The notes below the pieces were generated by a model that saw only the letters and a program-made list of their open reading frames with translations, was not told where the DNA came from and searched no databases. From Sulfurimonas sp. (GTDB lineage Bacteria; Campylobacterota; Campylobacteria; Campylobacterales; Sulfurimonadaceae): a stretch of DNA of 9,042 nucleotides. This document shows, piece by piece, positions 1 through 6,226 of this stretch. Location of the stretch: NCBI GenBank assembly GCA_021157485.1, contig JAGGWO010000187.1, positions 1 to 9,042 on the forward strand, written 5' to 3'. The translations under genes were made by a program, and so were the position numbers. Positions within the stretch are counted from its first letter, which is position 1. Every line of letters starts with the position of its first letter.

Positions 1-1
1 G

Positions 2-1306
2 TTATATATTTAAAGCTTTTTCACCATGAACAGATTCATCAAGACCAACTTGCTCAGTCTCTTCATCAACTCTAGCACCACCAGTTAAAGCCATTGCTAG
101 GTAGTAAACAACTACTGTTCCGATTAATGTGAATACACCAACAACTACAACTGATTCAACTTGAACCATGAACTGTCCCATTCTATCACCTGACTCTTTA
201 AGTGGACCATCCCATAGTAAGTCATTATCTTTAAGAGCAAATATTGCAGTTGCAAGAGCTCCCCAAAGACCAGCTAAGAAGTGAATACCAAAGGCATCCA
301 GAGAATCATCATAACCAAGTCTCTTTTTAAGTGTAGCAACACCAAAGAATGCAACAACTGAACCGACAGCACCAATAATCATAGCACCACCAACATCAAC
401 AAAACCTGCAGCTGGAGTAATAGCGACTAGACCAGCAACAACACCTGAAGCAGCACCCAGAAGAGTTGGTTTTTTATAAACGAACCACTCAAGTAAAATC
501 CAAGTTATTGCAGCAACTGAAGGAGCTAAAGCAGTAGTTAAGTAAGCAAGACCAGCGATAGCGTTTGCACCAAATGCAGATCCACCATTAAATCCAAACC
601 AACCAAACCATAGTATAGCAGCACCTAAAGCTGTAAGCATAACTGACATTGGTTTCATAGCAACCTTGTTATAACCAGCACGTTTACCAACTAAGAAAGC
701 TAACACTAAACCAGCAAGACCACCATTCATATGGACAACAGTACCACCAGCGAAGTCTAGAGCACCAGCATCAAACAGAAGTGCACCATCTCCACCCCAT
801 ACCATGTGTGTAACAGGAGCATATACAGCTACAACCCAAATGGCTACAAATACTATCCAAGTTGAAAACTTAATTCTCTCGATAACAGAACCTGAAGCGA
901 TTGCAACTGTAATAGCAGCAAAAGTACCTTGGAAAACTACAAATACATAAGTAGGATATGTTCCACTTAAATCGTTCCAGTTAATACCATTAAGGAACAT
1001 ATGAGATAGACCACCTACTACTGTTTGCATCGAAGCAGATTCAGCAGTTCCAAACGCGATTGAATAACCAGCAGCTATCCATGCAACAAATGCAACAACA
1101 AATGCACTTAAAACCATTGCATATGTATTAAGTACATTTTTGCTTCTTGTCATACCTGAGTAAAAAAGTGCTAGTCCAGCTGGTGTCATAAATAGTACCA
1201 ATGCAGCAGACATCATCATCCAGGCTGTGTCACCAGTATCTAAAACATCTTCAGCAAGTGCTAAAGATGGCAAAAGCATTAATGCTAATGTTAAGTATTT
1301 TTTCAT
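2..1306 (-). CDS. amt: Ammonium channel/transporter (Amt family), complete
   Basis: A 434-residue inner-membrane ammonium channel that lets NH4+/NH3 enter for nitrogen assimilation. Residues 1-18 form a signal peptide ending ALA, followed by the expected row of about 11 membrane helices. Visible Amt landmarks, with E. coli AmtB equivalents by motif matching, are the FQGTF segment near 125-129 (Phe gate), W170, DFAGGTVVH with D184 and H192 (first twin histidine), WFGWFGFN at 233-240 (second Phe gate), S243, and DAFGIH with H342 (second twin histidine). The C-terminal tail keeps the RVDEE...GLDESVHGE pattern that in this family contacts PII proteins (GlnK), so PII control is likely; a PII gene might lie beyond the left edge. 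The start at 1306 has an AAGGA ribosome site 7-8 bases upstream. It is divergent from gyrA. The family call is very secure; substrate and regulation are inferred. Confidence 0.97.
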   Translation of the reverse strand: MKKYLTLALMLLPSLALAEDVLDTGDTAWMMMSAALVLFMTPAGLALFYSGMTRSKNVLNTYAMVLSAFVVAFVAWIAAGYSIAFGTAESASMQTVVGGLSHMFLNGINWNDLSGTYPTYVFVVFQGTFAAITVAIASGSVIERIKFSTWIVFVAIWVVAVYAPVTHMVWGGDGALLFDAGALDFAGGTVVHMNGGLAGLVLAFLVGKRAGYNKVAMKPMSVMLTALGAAILWFGWFGFNGGSAFGANAIAGLAYLTTALAPSVAAITWILLEWFVYKKPTLLGAASGVVAGLVAITPAAGFVDVGGAMIIGAVGSVVAFFGVATLKKRLGYDDSLDAFGIHFLAGLWGALATAIFALKDNDLLWDGPLKESGDRMGQFMVQVESVVVVGVFTLIGTVVVYYLAMALTGGARVDEETEQVGLDESVHGEKALNI

Positions 1307-1313
1307 CTAAATT

Positions 1314-1319
1314 CCTTTT
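1314..1319 (-). promoter_or_regulatory. Ribosome binding site of amt
   Basis: On the minus strand AAAAGGAATTTAG precedes the ATG. The AAGGA core is about 7 bases from the start codon and supports the start at 1306. Confidence 0.6.
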
Positions 1320-1349
1320 GTATTCTCTTTCGAGTTGTTTTGATGAGGA

Positions 1350-1358
1350 AGTATAACA
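1350..1358 (-). promoter_or_regulatory. Extended -10 promoter for amt
   Basis: Read on the minus strand, these bases are TGTTATACT: a TATACT hexamer (1355-1350) preceded by TGn, the extended -10 pattern of the housekeeping sigma factor. It would start transcription near 1343, giving a leader of about 37 bases before the amt start. No convincing -35 box is present, as is usual in Campylobacterota. No sigma-54 GG-N10-GC match was found for amt, so nitrogen control through sigma-54 is not supported here. Confidence 0.5.
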
Positions 1359-1439
1359 GCTATTCAATATCACATATGCAGCAAATTGTATAATATTTAA
1401 GCATCCAATAGATTAAATAATAGTTATTTGAAATACTTA

Positions 1440-1506
1440 TTTTATAATTTTACGTCACCCTTTCACATATAAAAACTAAATTGAAACAACTTTTATAATT
1501 TTTACG
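1440..1506 (+). repeat. Imperfect direct repeat carrying two TATAAT boxes
   Basis: TTTTATAATTTTACG (1440-1454) recurs as TTTTATAATTTTTACG (1491-1506), differing by one extra T, with copies 51 bases apart. Each contains a perfect TATAAT pointing toward gyrA. This may be a duplicated promoter core, or a coincidence in AT-rich DNA. Confidence 0.45.
1494..1499 (+). promoter_or_regulatory. Candidate -10 box for gyrA
   Basis: A perfect TATAAT that would start transcription near 1506 and give a gyrA leader of about 64 bases. There is no -35 match at the right spacing; TTGAAA at 1481-1486 is too close. Alternatives are TATAAT at 1443-1448 and TAGAAT at 1529-1534. AT richness makes chance matches easy, so the exact promoter is uncertain. 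Confidence 0.4.
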
Positions 1507-1569
1507 ATTTTATTAATAGATATTTAGATAGAATTACTAAATTTTATTTTAAGATACTAGGGTGTTTAT

Positions 1570-4050
1570 ATGAGCGATTTGCTAAACAACGACGATATAC
1601 AAACAATAAATATAGAAGAGACTCTTCAAAACTCTTACCTTGATTACTCAATGAGTGTAATTGTTGGACGTGCTCTGCCAGATGTTAGAGATGGTCTAAA
1701 GCCAGTGCATAGAAGAATTCTTTATGCAATGGACAAACTAAACCTTTCTCATGGCGCAAAATTCAAAAAATCAGCACGTATAGTTGGTGATGTAATTGGT
1801 CAGTACCACCCACATGGTGATACTGCTGTTTATGATGCACTTGTACGTATGGCTCAAGATTTCTCTATGAGAATGCAACTTGTTGATGGTCAAGGTAACT
1901 TCGGTTCTGTTGATGGTGACTCTGCTGCTGCGATGAGATATACAGAAGCACGTATGACAAAATACGCTGGCGAACTTCTAAAAGATTTAGATAAGAACAC
2001 GGTTAACATGATAGAAAACTACGATGGCACTACTAAAGAGCCAGATGTAATGCCTACTCGTGTTCCAAACCTTCTTATCAATGGTTCTTCAGGGATTGCA
2101 GTTGGTATGGCTACTAATATACCTCCACATAACCCAACAGAAATAATGAATGGTCTTCGTGCACTTTTAGCAAATCCTAACATCACTTTGGAAGAGATTA
2201 TGGAGCATATTAAAGCACCGGATTTTCCAACTGGTGGTATTATCTTTGGTAAAAAAGGTATCACTGAAGCTTATGAGAGTGGTCGTGGTCGTATAAAAGT
2301 TCGTGCAAAAACGCATATTGAGCAGACTGCTAAAAAAGAGATTATTGTTATTGATGAACTTCCTTACCAAGTAAATAAATCACGTCTTATCGAAAATATC
2401 GCAAACCTAGTTAAAGATAAGATGATTGATGGCGTTTCACTGATTCGTGATGAGTCTGACCGTGATGGTATGCGCGTTGTAATTGAGCTTAAACGTGATG
2501 CAATGAGTGAAATCGTTCTTAACAACCTTTTCAAACAGACAAGCATGCAGACTACATTTGGTATTATCATGCTATCTATACTTAACCAAGAGCCTAGAAT
2601 CTTTGGAATTATAGATATCTTAAAACACTTTATTAACCACCGTAAAACTGTAATCATCCGTCGTACTATTTTTGATCTTGAAAAAGCTAAAGCTCGTGCT
2701 CATATCTTAGAAGGTCTTAGAAAAGCTATAGATATTATTGATAAAGTAATCAAAACTATCCGTGCCTCAGAAGATGAAGAGGATGCAAAAAACAACTTAG
2801 TTTCCGAATATGACTTTAGTGAGATTCAAGCGACAAGTATCGTTGCAATGAGACTTGGAAGATTAACTGGCTTACAGATTAAAAAAATTGAAGAAGAGTT
2901 AGCTGAACTTGTAAAACTAATCGATTACTTAGAATCAATCCTCAAGAGCGAAGATGTTCTTAAGGGAATCATTCAAGAAGAGTTTGATGAAGTTGCAGCA
3001 ATATATACTGATGCAAGACGTACAGATGTTGAAGATGATTATGATGATATCGATATAGAAGACTTGATTCCTAATGAGCCAATGGTAGTTACTATTACTC
3101 ACAGAGGTTATATCAAGCGTGTACCTCTAGTAAACTATGAAAAACAAAAACGTGGTGGTAAAGGTAAAACTGCTGTTACCACTTACGAAGATGACTTTAT
3201 AGAGAACTTCTTTACTTGTAATACTCACGATACTCTACTTTTCGTAACTGACCGTGGACAACTTCACTGGTTAAAAGTTTATCGTATTCCTGAAGGAAGC
3301 AGAATTGCTAAAGGTAAGGCAGTAGTTAACCTTATTAACCTCCAAGCAGATGAGAAAATCCGTTCAGTAATTCCAACAACAGACTTTAGTGAAGATAAAG
3401 GTCTTGTTTTCTTCACTCAAAAAGGTGTTGTAAAACGTACAAATCTAAGTGAATTCTCAAATATCAGAAGTAATGGTGTTAGAGCTATTGTTTTAGATGA
3501 AGATGATGCATTAATCACTGCAAAAATTGCAAACCAGGATATTAAGTACCTTTTCATTGTTACTAAATTTGCTCAATGTATCAAATTTGAAATAGAAAAA
3601 ACTCGTGAACAAGGTAGAAGTACACGTGGTGTTAGAGGTATTAAGTTCAAACATGAGGGTGATGAAGTAGTAGATGCTAACATCATCGCAAATGATGAAC
3701 AAGAGATTCTAGTAGTTGCTGAAAAAGGTATCGGTAAGAGAACTGACGCTGGTGAGTACAGACTTACAAATCGTGGTGGTTCTGGTGTTATTGCTATGAA
3801 AATGACTGCTAAGACTGGTAAAAATATTGTTGGTGTTCTTATGGTTGATGAGACTATGGATATGATGGCACTTACTAAAGCTGGTAAAATGATTAGAGTA
3901 GATATGCAAACTATCTCTAAATCTAGCAGAAATACTTCTGGCGTTTACATCGTTAAAGGTGATGAAGTAGCAAGTATTTCTCGTTGTCCTAAAGAGGAAA
4001 AAGATGAAGATGAAACAAATGAAGAGTCTGGATCTTTAGAATTGGAATAG
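1570..4050 (+). CDS. gyrA: DNA gyrase subunit A
   Basis: Breakage-reunion subunit of DNA gyrase (A2B2 with GyrB), which introduces negative supercoils using ATP. The 826-residue length is normal. The N-terminal winged-helix/tower region carries the catalytic tyrosine Y124 after R123 in [10 protein letters not shown]. The quinolone-determining region is [13 protein letters not shown], with T85 and D89 at the E. coli S83 and D87 positions. The C-terminal beta-pinwheel begins near residue 500 and contains the GyrA box as QKRGGKG (526-532), which marks gyrase rather than topoisomerase IV ParC. The tail (about 808-826) is strongly acidic. The ATG at 1570 has a modest AGGG site at 1559-1562. The gene is monocistronic or leads into the flagellar genes downstream, whose own sigma-54 promoter overlaps its stop codon. 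Confidence 0.98.
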   Translation: MSDLLNNDDIQTINIEETLQNSYLDYSMSVIVGRALPDVRDGLKPVHRRILYAMDKLNLSHGAKFKKSARIVGDVIGQYHPHGDTAVYDALVRMAQDFSMRMQLVDGQGNFGSVDGDSAAAMRYTEARMTKYAGELLKDLDKNTVNMIENYDGTTKEPDVMPTRVPNLLINGSSGIAVGMATNIPPHNPTEIMNGLRALLANPNITLEEIMEHIKAPDFPTGGIIFGKKGITEAYESGRGRIKVRAKTHIEQTAKKEIIVIDELPYQVNKSRLIENIANLVKDKMIDGVSLIRDESDRDGMRVVIELKRDAMSEIVLNNLFKQTSMQTTFGIIMLSILNQEPRIFGIIDILKHFINHRKTVIIRRTIFDLEKAKARAHILEGLRKAIDIIDKVIKTIRASEDEEDAKNNLVSEYDFSEIQATSIVAMRLGRLTGLQIKKIEEELAELVKLIDYLESILKSEDVLKGIIQEEFDEVAAIYTDARRTDVEDDYDDIDIEDLIPNEPMVVTITHRGYIKRVPLVNYEKQKRGGKGKTAVTTYEDDFIENFFTCNTHDTLLFVTDRGQLHWLKVYRIPEGSRIAKGKAVVNLINLQADEKIRSVIPTTDFSEDKGLVFFTQKGVVKRTNLSEFSNIRSNGVRAIVLDEDDALITAKIANQDIKYLFIVTKFAQCIKFEIEKTREQGRSTRGVRGIKFKHEGDEVVDANIIANDEQEILVVAEKGIGKRTDAGEYRLTNRGGSGVIAMKMTAKTGKNIVGVLMVDETMDMMALTKAGKMIRVDMQTISKSSRNTSGVYIVKGDEVASISRCPKEEKDEDETNEESGSLELE

Positions 4051-4060
4051 TAGTTGCTTT
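4042..4060 (+). promoter_or_regulatory. Sigma-54 (RpoN) promoter for flgP-flgQ-flgR
   Basis: TTGGAATAGTAGTTGCTTT has GG at 4044-4045 and GC at 4056-4057 separated by exactly 10 bases. The flanks TTGGAA and TTGCTTT fit the -24/-12 consensus known for flagellar sigma-54 promoters in Campylobacterota. Transcription would begin near 4068-4070, leaving a leader of about 47 bases before flgP. The -24 element is built from the last gyrA codons and the stop TAG (4048-4050). Regulation by FlgR, encoded two genes downstream, is inferred. Confidence 0.7.
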
Positions 4061-4103
4061 AGATGAGCAACTAAAATCTTAGACATAAAAAAAGTGTCTT
4101 TGC

Positions 4104-4109
4104 AAGGAA
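4104..4109 (+). promoter_or_regulatory. Ribosome binding site of the flgP-like gene
   Basis: AAGGAA lies 6 bases before the ATG at 4116. It is a strong match that fixes this start. Confidence 0.7.
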
Positions 4110-4115
4110 TAACAT

Positions 4116-4658
4116 ATGAAATACTCTCTGATACTAGTAGCACTTCTTGGTTTCAGTGCTTCTGCAGCCATGGCTACTGAAGTTAAACAAGAAGCTCCTG
4201 AACCTACAAATATCACAGTTGTTTGCCCAACAGGAAGTTGTGAAAAAGCCCCAGTAGTTCAAAAAGTTGAAGTAATCAATCCTATTGAATTGGCTAAGGT
4301 AGAAGAACCTAAACCTCAAACACAAAAAGAAGATGTTTTAGATGAAAATCAAGATATCATTATTAGTGTAGTTGGTCAAGGTGTTGCTCCAATGAACACA
4401 TCATCTCCAGCTCAAGCTTATGCCCTTGCTAAACGTGCAGCTGTTGCTGATGCTTATAGACTAATAGCAGAAAAAGTAAAAGGTGTTCGTATTGATGGTC
4501 AAGACTTGATTAAAAATATGATGGTTAAACGCTCCACTGTTCGTACATCTGTAAAAGCAATGGTTAGAAATGCCAACATTGTTGAAACAACTTTTAAAGA
4601 GGGTTTATGCGAAGTAGAGATGGAAATCATACTTTCTCACTCAGACTTTGCTCAGTAA
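4116..4658 (+). CDS. flgP: FlgP-like LPP20-family secreted protein (flagellar basal disk candidate)
   Basis: A 180-residue exported protein. Residues 1-20 form a signal peptide (cleavage likely after AMA). A flexible Pro/Glu/Lys-rich stretch to about residue 75 follows and includes the pair C37 and C42. The LPP20-type domain spans about 80-175, with GQGVAP (87-92) and the helix ALAKRAAVADAYRLIAEKVKGVRI (about 103-126, key residues R107, D112, Y114, R115). In C. jejuni FlgP is an outer-membrane lipoprotein of this family that builds the large disk around the flagellar motor and is needed for motility. The position between gyrA and flgQ/flgR matches. It differs in having no lipobox cysteine at the signal-peptide end, so it is probably a soluble periplasmic or otherwise attached protein. 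The symbol rests on domain plus gene order; LPP20 paralogues exist. Confidence 0.8.
   Translation: MKYSLILVALLGFSASAAMATEVKQEAPEPTNITVVCPTGSCEKAPVVQKVEVINPIELAKVEEPKPQTQKEDVLDENQDIIISVVGQGVAPMNTSSPAQAYALAKRAAVADAYRLIAEKVKGVRIDGQDLIKNMMVKRSTVRTSVKAMVRNANIVETTFKEGLCEVEMEIILSHSDFAQ
4596..4603 (+). promoter_or_regulatory. Ribosome binding site of the flgQ-like gene, inside flgP
   Basis: AAAGAGGG lies within the flgP coding sequence 3 bases before the ATG at 4607. Spacing is slightly short but complementarity is good. It supports the overlapping start and argues for translation coupled to flgP. Confidence 0.5.
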
Positions 4659-5017
4659 TTCTTTTTAATTCACTCGCACTTAATGCGAGTGAATTCCTTA
4701 TCTCCTACTCCTATATAGTAAAAGACGCTACACTTTACAACGAAACTATCCAAATCTCAAAAGCTATGAAAAAATGCAGTGGGACTCCACAAAAAAGTTT
4801 TATATTTGATACAAATGGTGAAAAAGATTTAAAAAAGATTATCTCAAAAAATAATGAAGATTTCATTAACTATATACATGGATTAGGTCTTCATATCATC
4901 CATAACGATAAAACTAAAAATCTACAGCACAGTTCCTTCACAAAGCTAACACTAAAGACAACATGTTTCAAAGTCGATTTTAATGATAATTTCGCTAAAA
5001 TTGCACCTTTAAAATAA
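4607..5017 (+). CDS. flgQ: Small secreted protein in the FlgQ position
   Basis: A 136-residue protein not recognised from its sequence alone. The call comes from gene order: C. jejuni flgQ sits between flgP and flgR, and FlgQ is needed for FlgP stability and motility. The N-terminus has a basic/polar lead (residues 1-13), a hydrophobic core (about 14-26) and a likely cleavage site after LNA (27|28). The mature protein of about 109 residues therefore probably works in the periplasm or at the outer membrane. Two mature-region cysteines, C57 and C120, could form a disulfide. No further membrane helix is evident. The frame overlaps flgP by 52 bases; no later ATG keeps the signal peptide, and AAAGAGGG precedes this start. 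It ends 9 bases before flgR. Function is inferred; the existence of the gene is well supported. Confidence 0.7.
   Translation: MRSRDGNHTFSLRLCSVILFNSLALNASEFLISYSYIVKDATLYNETIQISKAMKKCSGTPQKSFIFDTNGEKDLKKIISKNNEDFINYIHGLGLHIIHNDKTKNLQHSSFTKLTLKTTCFKVDFNDNFAKIAPLK
4667..4695 (+). other. Perfect 12-bp hairpin just after the flgP stop, inside flgQ
   Basis: AATTCACTCGCA (4667-4678) pairs without mismatch with TGCGAGTGAATT (4684-4695) around a 5-base CTTAA loop. It begins 8 bases after the flgP TAA and covers flgQ codons 21-30, around the signal-peptide cleavage site. No T-run follows on either strand, so it does not look like a standard terminator. It could protect the flgP 3' end, slow ribosomes or be an RNase processing site. 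Confidence 0.75.
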
Positions 5018-5019
5018 GG
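5015..5019 (+). promoter_or_regulatory. Ribosome binding site deciding the GTG start of flgR
   Basis: TAAGG, overlapping the flgQ stop codon, lies 7 bases before GTG at 5027. It supports GTG as the flgR start and termination-reinitiation coupling with flgQ. Confidence 0.55.
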
Positions 5020-5026
5020 CCATATT

Positions 5027-6166
5027 GTGAAAATAGCGATAGTTGAAGACGATATTAATATGAGAAAATCTCTTGAAATCGCGATGAGCGACTATAAAGA
5101 GTTCCAAATAAAAACCTATAAGAATGCAAAAGATGCTCTTAAAGGCCTTGATGACAGCTTCGATTTAATTATTACAGACATAAATATGCCAGGTATGGAC
5201 GGAATAGAGTTTGTCAAAACTTTAAACGGAAAATACGAAGTAATCATCATGACTGGAAACGCAACTCTTCAACGTGCCATAGAGTCAATTCACCTTGGTG
5301 TTAAAGACTTTCTTCTCAAACCCTTCGATGTTGACACTTTAATAGCAGCTATCAAGCGTGAAAATAAAGTTCAAAAAGTAAAAAAATCAGTGCAAAAAAC
5401 TAAAAAAAGTTCTACTGGTTTCTTAGGAACATCTTCATCGCTAGAGAGTGTTATTAAAATAGCTGACAAAGCTGCCTCAACAGATGCAAGTGTTTTACTT
5501 CTAGGTCAAAGTGGTGTTGGTAAAGAAGTTTTTGCAAACCATATCCATAAAAACTCACCAAGAGCAAAGAAACCATTTATTGCTATCAATATGGCTGCTA
5601 TTCCTGAAAACCTTATAGAGAGTGAACTTTTTGGTTTTGAAAAAGGTGCGTTTACTGATGCAAGTGAAGCAAAGGCTGGTCAATTTGAGTTAGCAAATGG
5701 TGGTACACTTTTTCTTGATGAAATTGGTGAGATGCCTTTTGGTGTTCAAGCGAAACTTCTTCGTGCTCTGCAAGAAAAAGAGGTTAGAAGACTTGGTTCA
5801 TCTAAATCTACAAAAATCGATATTAGAGTAATCTCTGCAACCAATGCAAACCTTCAAGATAGAATTAAAAATGGTGAATTTAGAGAAGATTTATACTACC
5901 GCTTAAATACAATTCCAATAAGCATTCCTCCTTTGTCTCAAAGAAAAGATGAGATAATGCAGATAGCTGAAGCAATGGTTGAACAAAACTGTAAAAAATA
6001 CGGTTTTGAGCTTAAAACATTTTCTGATAAAGCAAAAAATGAACTTTTAACATACTCTTGGCCAGGAAATATACGTGAACTTATCTCAGTTGTTGAAAGA
6101 GCGGTAATACTTAGTGAAACACAAGAGATACAAACAGACGAACTTTATCTAGAAAATAGAAAATAG
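5027..6166 (+). CDS. flgR: Flagellar sigma-54 activator FlgR (NtrC-type response regulator without DNA-binding domain)
   Basis: A 379-residue cytoplasmic response regulator that, phosphorylated by its kinase FlgS, uses ATP to open sigma-54 promoters of rod, hook and related flagellar genes. The receiver domain (1-112) has acidic residues E7-D9, phospho-acceptor D51, T76 and K98. A lysine-rich linker (about 114-130) follows. The AAA+ domain (about 131-358) has Walker A GQSGVGKE (160-167), the sigma-54 contact loop as GAFTDA (207-212, usually GAFTGA), Walker B LFLDE (228-232), arginine-finger region FREDLYYRL (285-293) and sensor II WPGNIREL (345-352). The chain stops 27 residues later with no Fis-type helix-turn-helix, as reported for H. 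pylori FlgR. The start is GTG at 5027. It could also be another NtrC-type regulator, but gene order with flgP/flgQ favours FlgR. The kinase gene is not in the window. Confidence 0.88.
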   Translation: MKIAIVEDDINMRKSLEIAMSDYKEFQIKTYKNAKDALKGLDDSFDLIITDINMPGMDGIEFVKTLNGKYEVIIMTGNATLQRAIESIHLGVKDFLLKPFDVDTLIAAIKRENKVQKVKKSVQKTKKSSTGFLGTSSSLESVIKIADKAASTDASVLLLGQSGVGKEVFANHIHKNSPRAKKPFIAINMAAIPENLIESELFGFEKGAFTDASEAKAGQFELANGGTLFLDEIGEMPFGVQAKLLRALQEKEVRRLGSSKSTKIDIRVISATNANLQDRIKNGEFREDLYYRLNTIPISIPPLSQRKDEIMQIAEAMVEQNCKKYGFELKTFSDKAKNELLTYSWPGNIRELISVVERAVILSETQEIQTDELYLENRK

Positions 6167-6168
6167 GA
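6165..6168 (+). promoter_or_regulatory. Ribosome binding site of a 16-codon upstream ORF
   Basis: AGGA overlaps the flgR stop codon and is 7 bases from ATG at 6176. The match is good, but no asd start is in that frame, so it serves only the short upstream frame if it is used at all. Confidence 0.35.
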
Positions 6169-6175
6169 AAAAATA

Positions 6176-6226
6176 ATGATGAGAATTAAAATTCAATGTA
6201 GTGAGGCACTAGATGCTCAATCGTAA
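6176..6226 (+). CDS. Possible 16-codon leader ORF overlapping the asd start
   Basis: ATG ATG at 6176-6181 opens a frame reading MMRIKIQCSEALDAQS and stopping at 6224-6226, 11 bases inside asd. AGGA lies 7 bases upstream. The peptide is not enriched in lysine, threonine or methionine, so classical attenuation of this pathway is not suggested. If translated, ribosomes would pass through the asd ribosome site and its small hairpin, giving coupling. It may equally be chance. Confidence 0.25.
   Translation: MMRIKIQCSEALDAQS
6199..6211 (+). promoter_or_regulatory. asd ribosome site held in a hairpin triloop
   Basis: TAGTG (6199-6203) pairs with CACTA (6207-6211), leaving AGG (6204-6206) as the loop. 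The AGG is the Shine-Dalgarno element, 6 bases before the asd ATG. The 5-bp stem is weak; biological meaning is uncertain. Confidence 0.4.

Larger units (their letters stand above)
1307..1569. other. Divergent intergenic region amt/gyrA
   Basis: A 263-base AT-rich spacer between two divergently transcribed genes with no credible reading frame. It holds the amt promoter on the minus strand and several TATAAT boxes on the plus strand (1389-1394, 1443-1448, 1494-1499). It also holds an imperfect direct repeat around the last two. No strong hairpin or tRNA-like fold was seen. Confidence 0.75.

Noticed and set aside
1381..1440. Sigma-54 promoter for amt.
   Set aside because: On the minus strand, TTGGAT and TTTGC occur but not with GG-N10-GC spacing.
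2019..2657. Several minus-strand open frames inside gyrA (81, 67 and 97 codons), and similar ones at 3511-3909.
   Set aside because: They lie wholly within a certain gene, have no recognisable domains and have compositions typical of antisense reading of codons.
4051..4073. A 7-bp perfect hairpin (TAGTTGC/GCAACTA, 9-base loop) right after gyrA, as a gyrA terminator.
   Set aside because: No T-run follows, the stem is weak, and its left arm is part of the better supported sigma-54 promoter. It may still have a minor role.
4081..4099. A 5-bp hairpin AGACA/TGTCT with an A-rich loop before the flgP-like gene.
   Set aside because: Too short and not followed by a T-tract; expected by chance in AT-rich DNA.
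6176..6226. Amino-acid attenuation leader for asd.
   Set aside because: The short peptide is not rich in Lys, Thr or Met and no terminator/antiterminator pair follows; only a simple coupling role remains possible.
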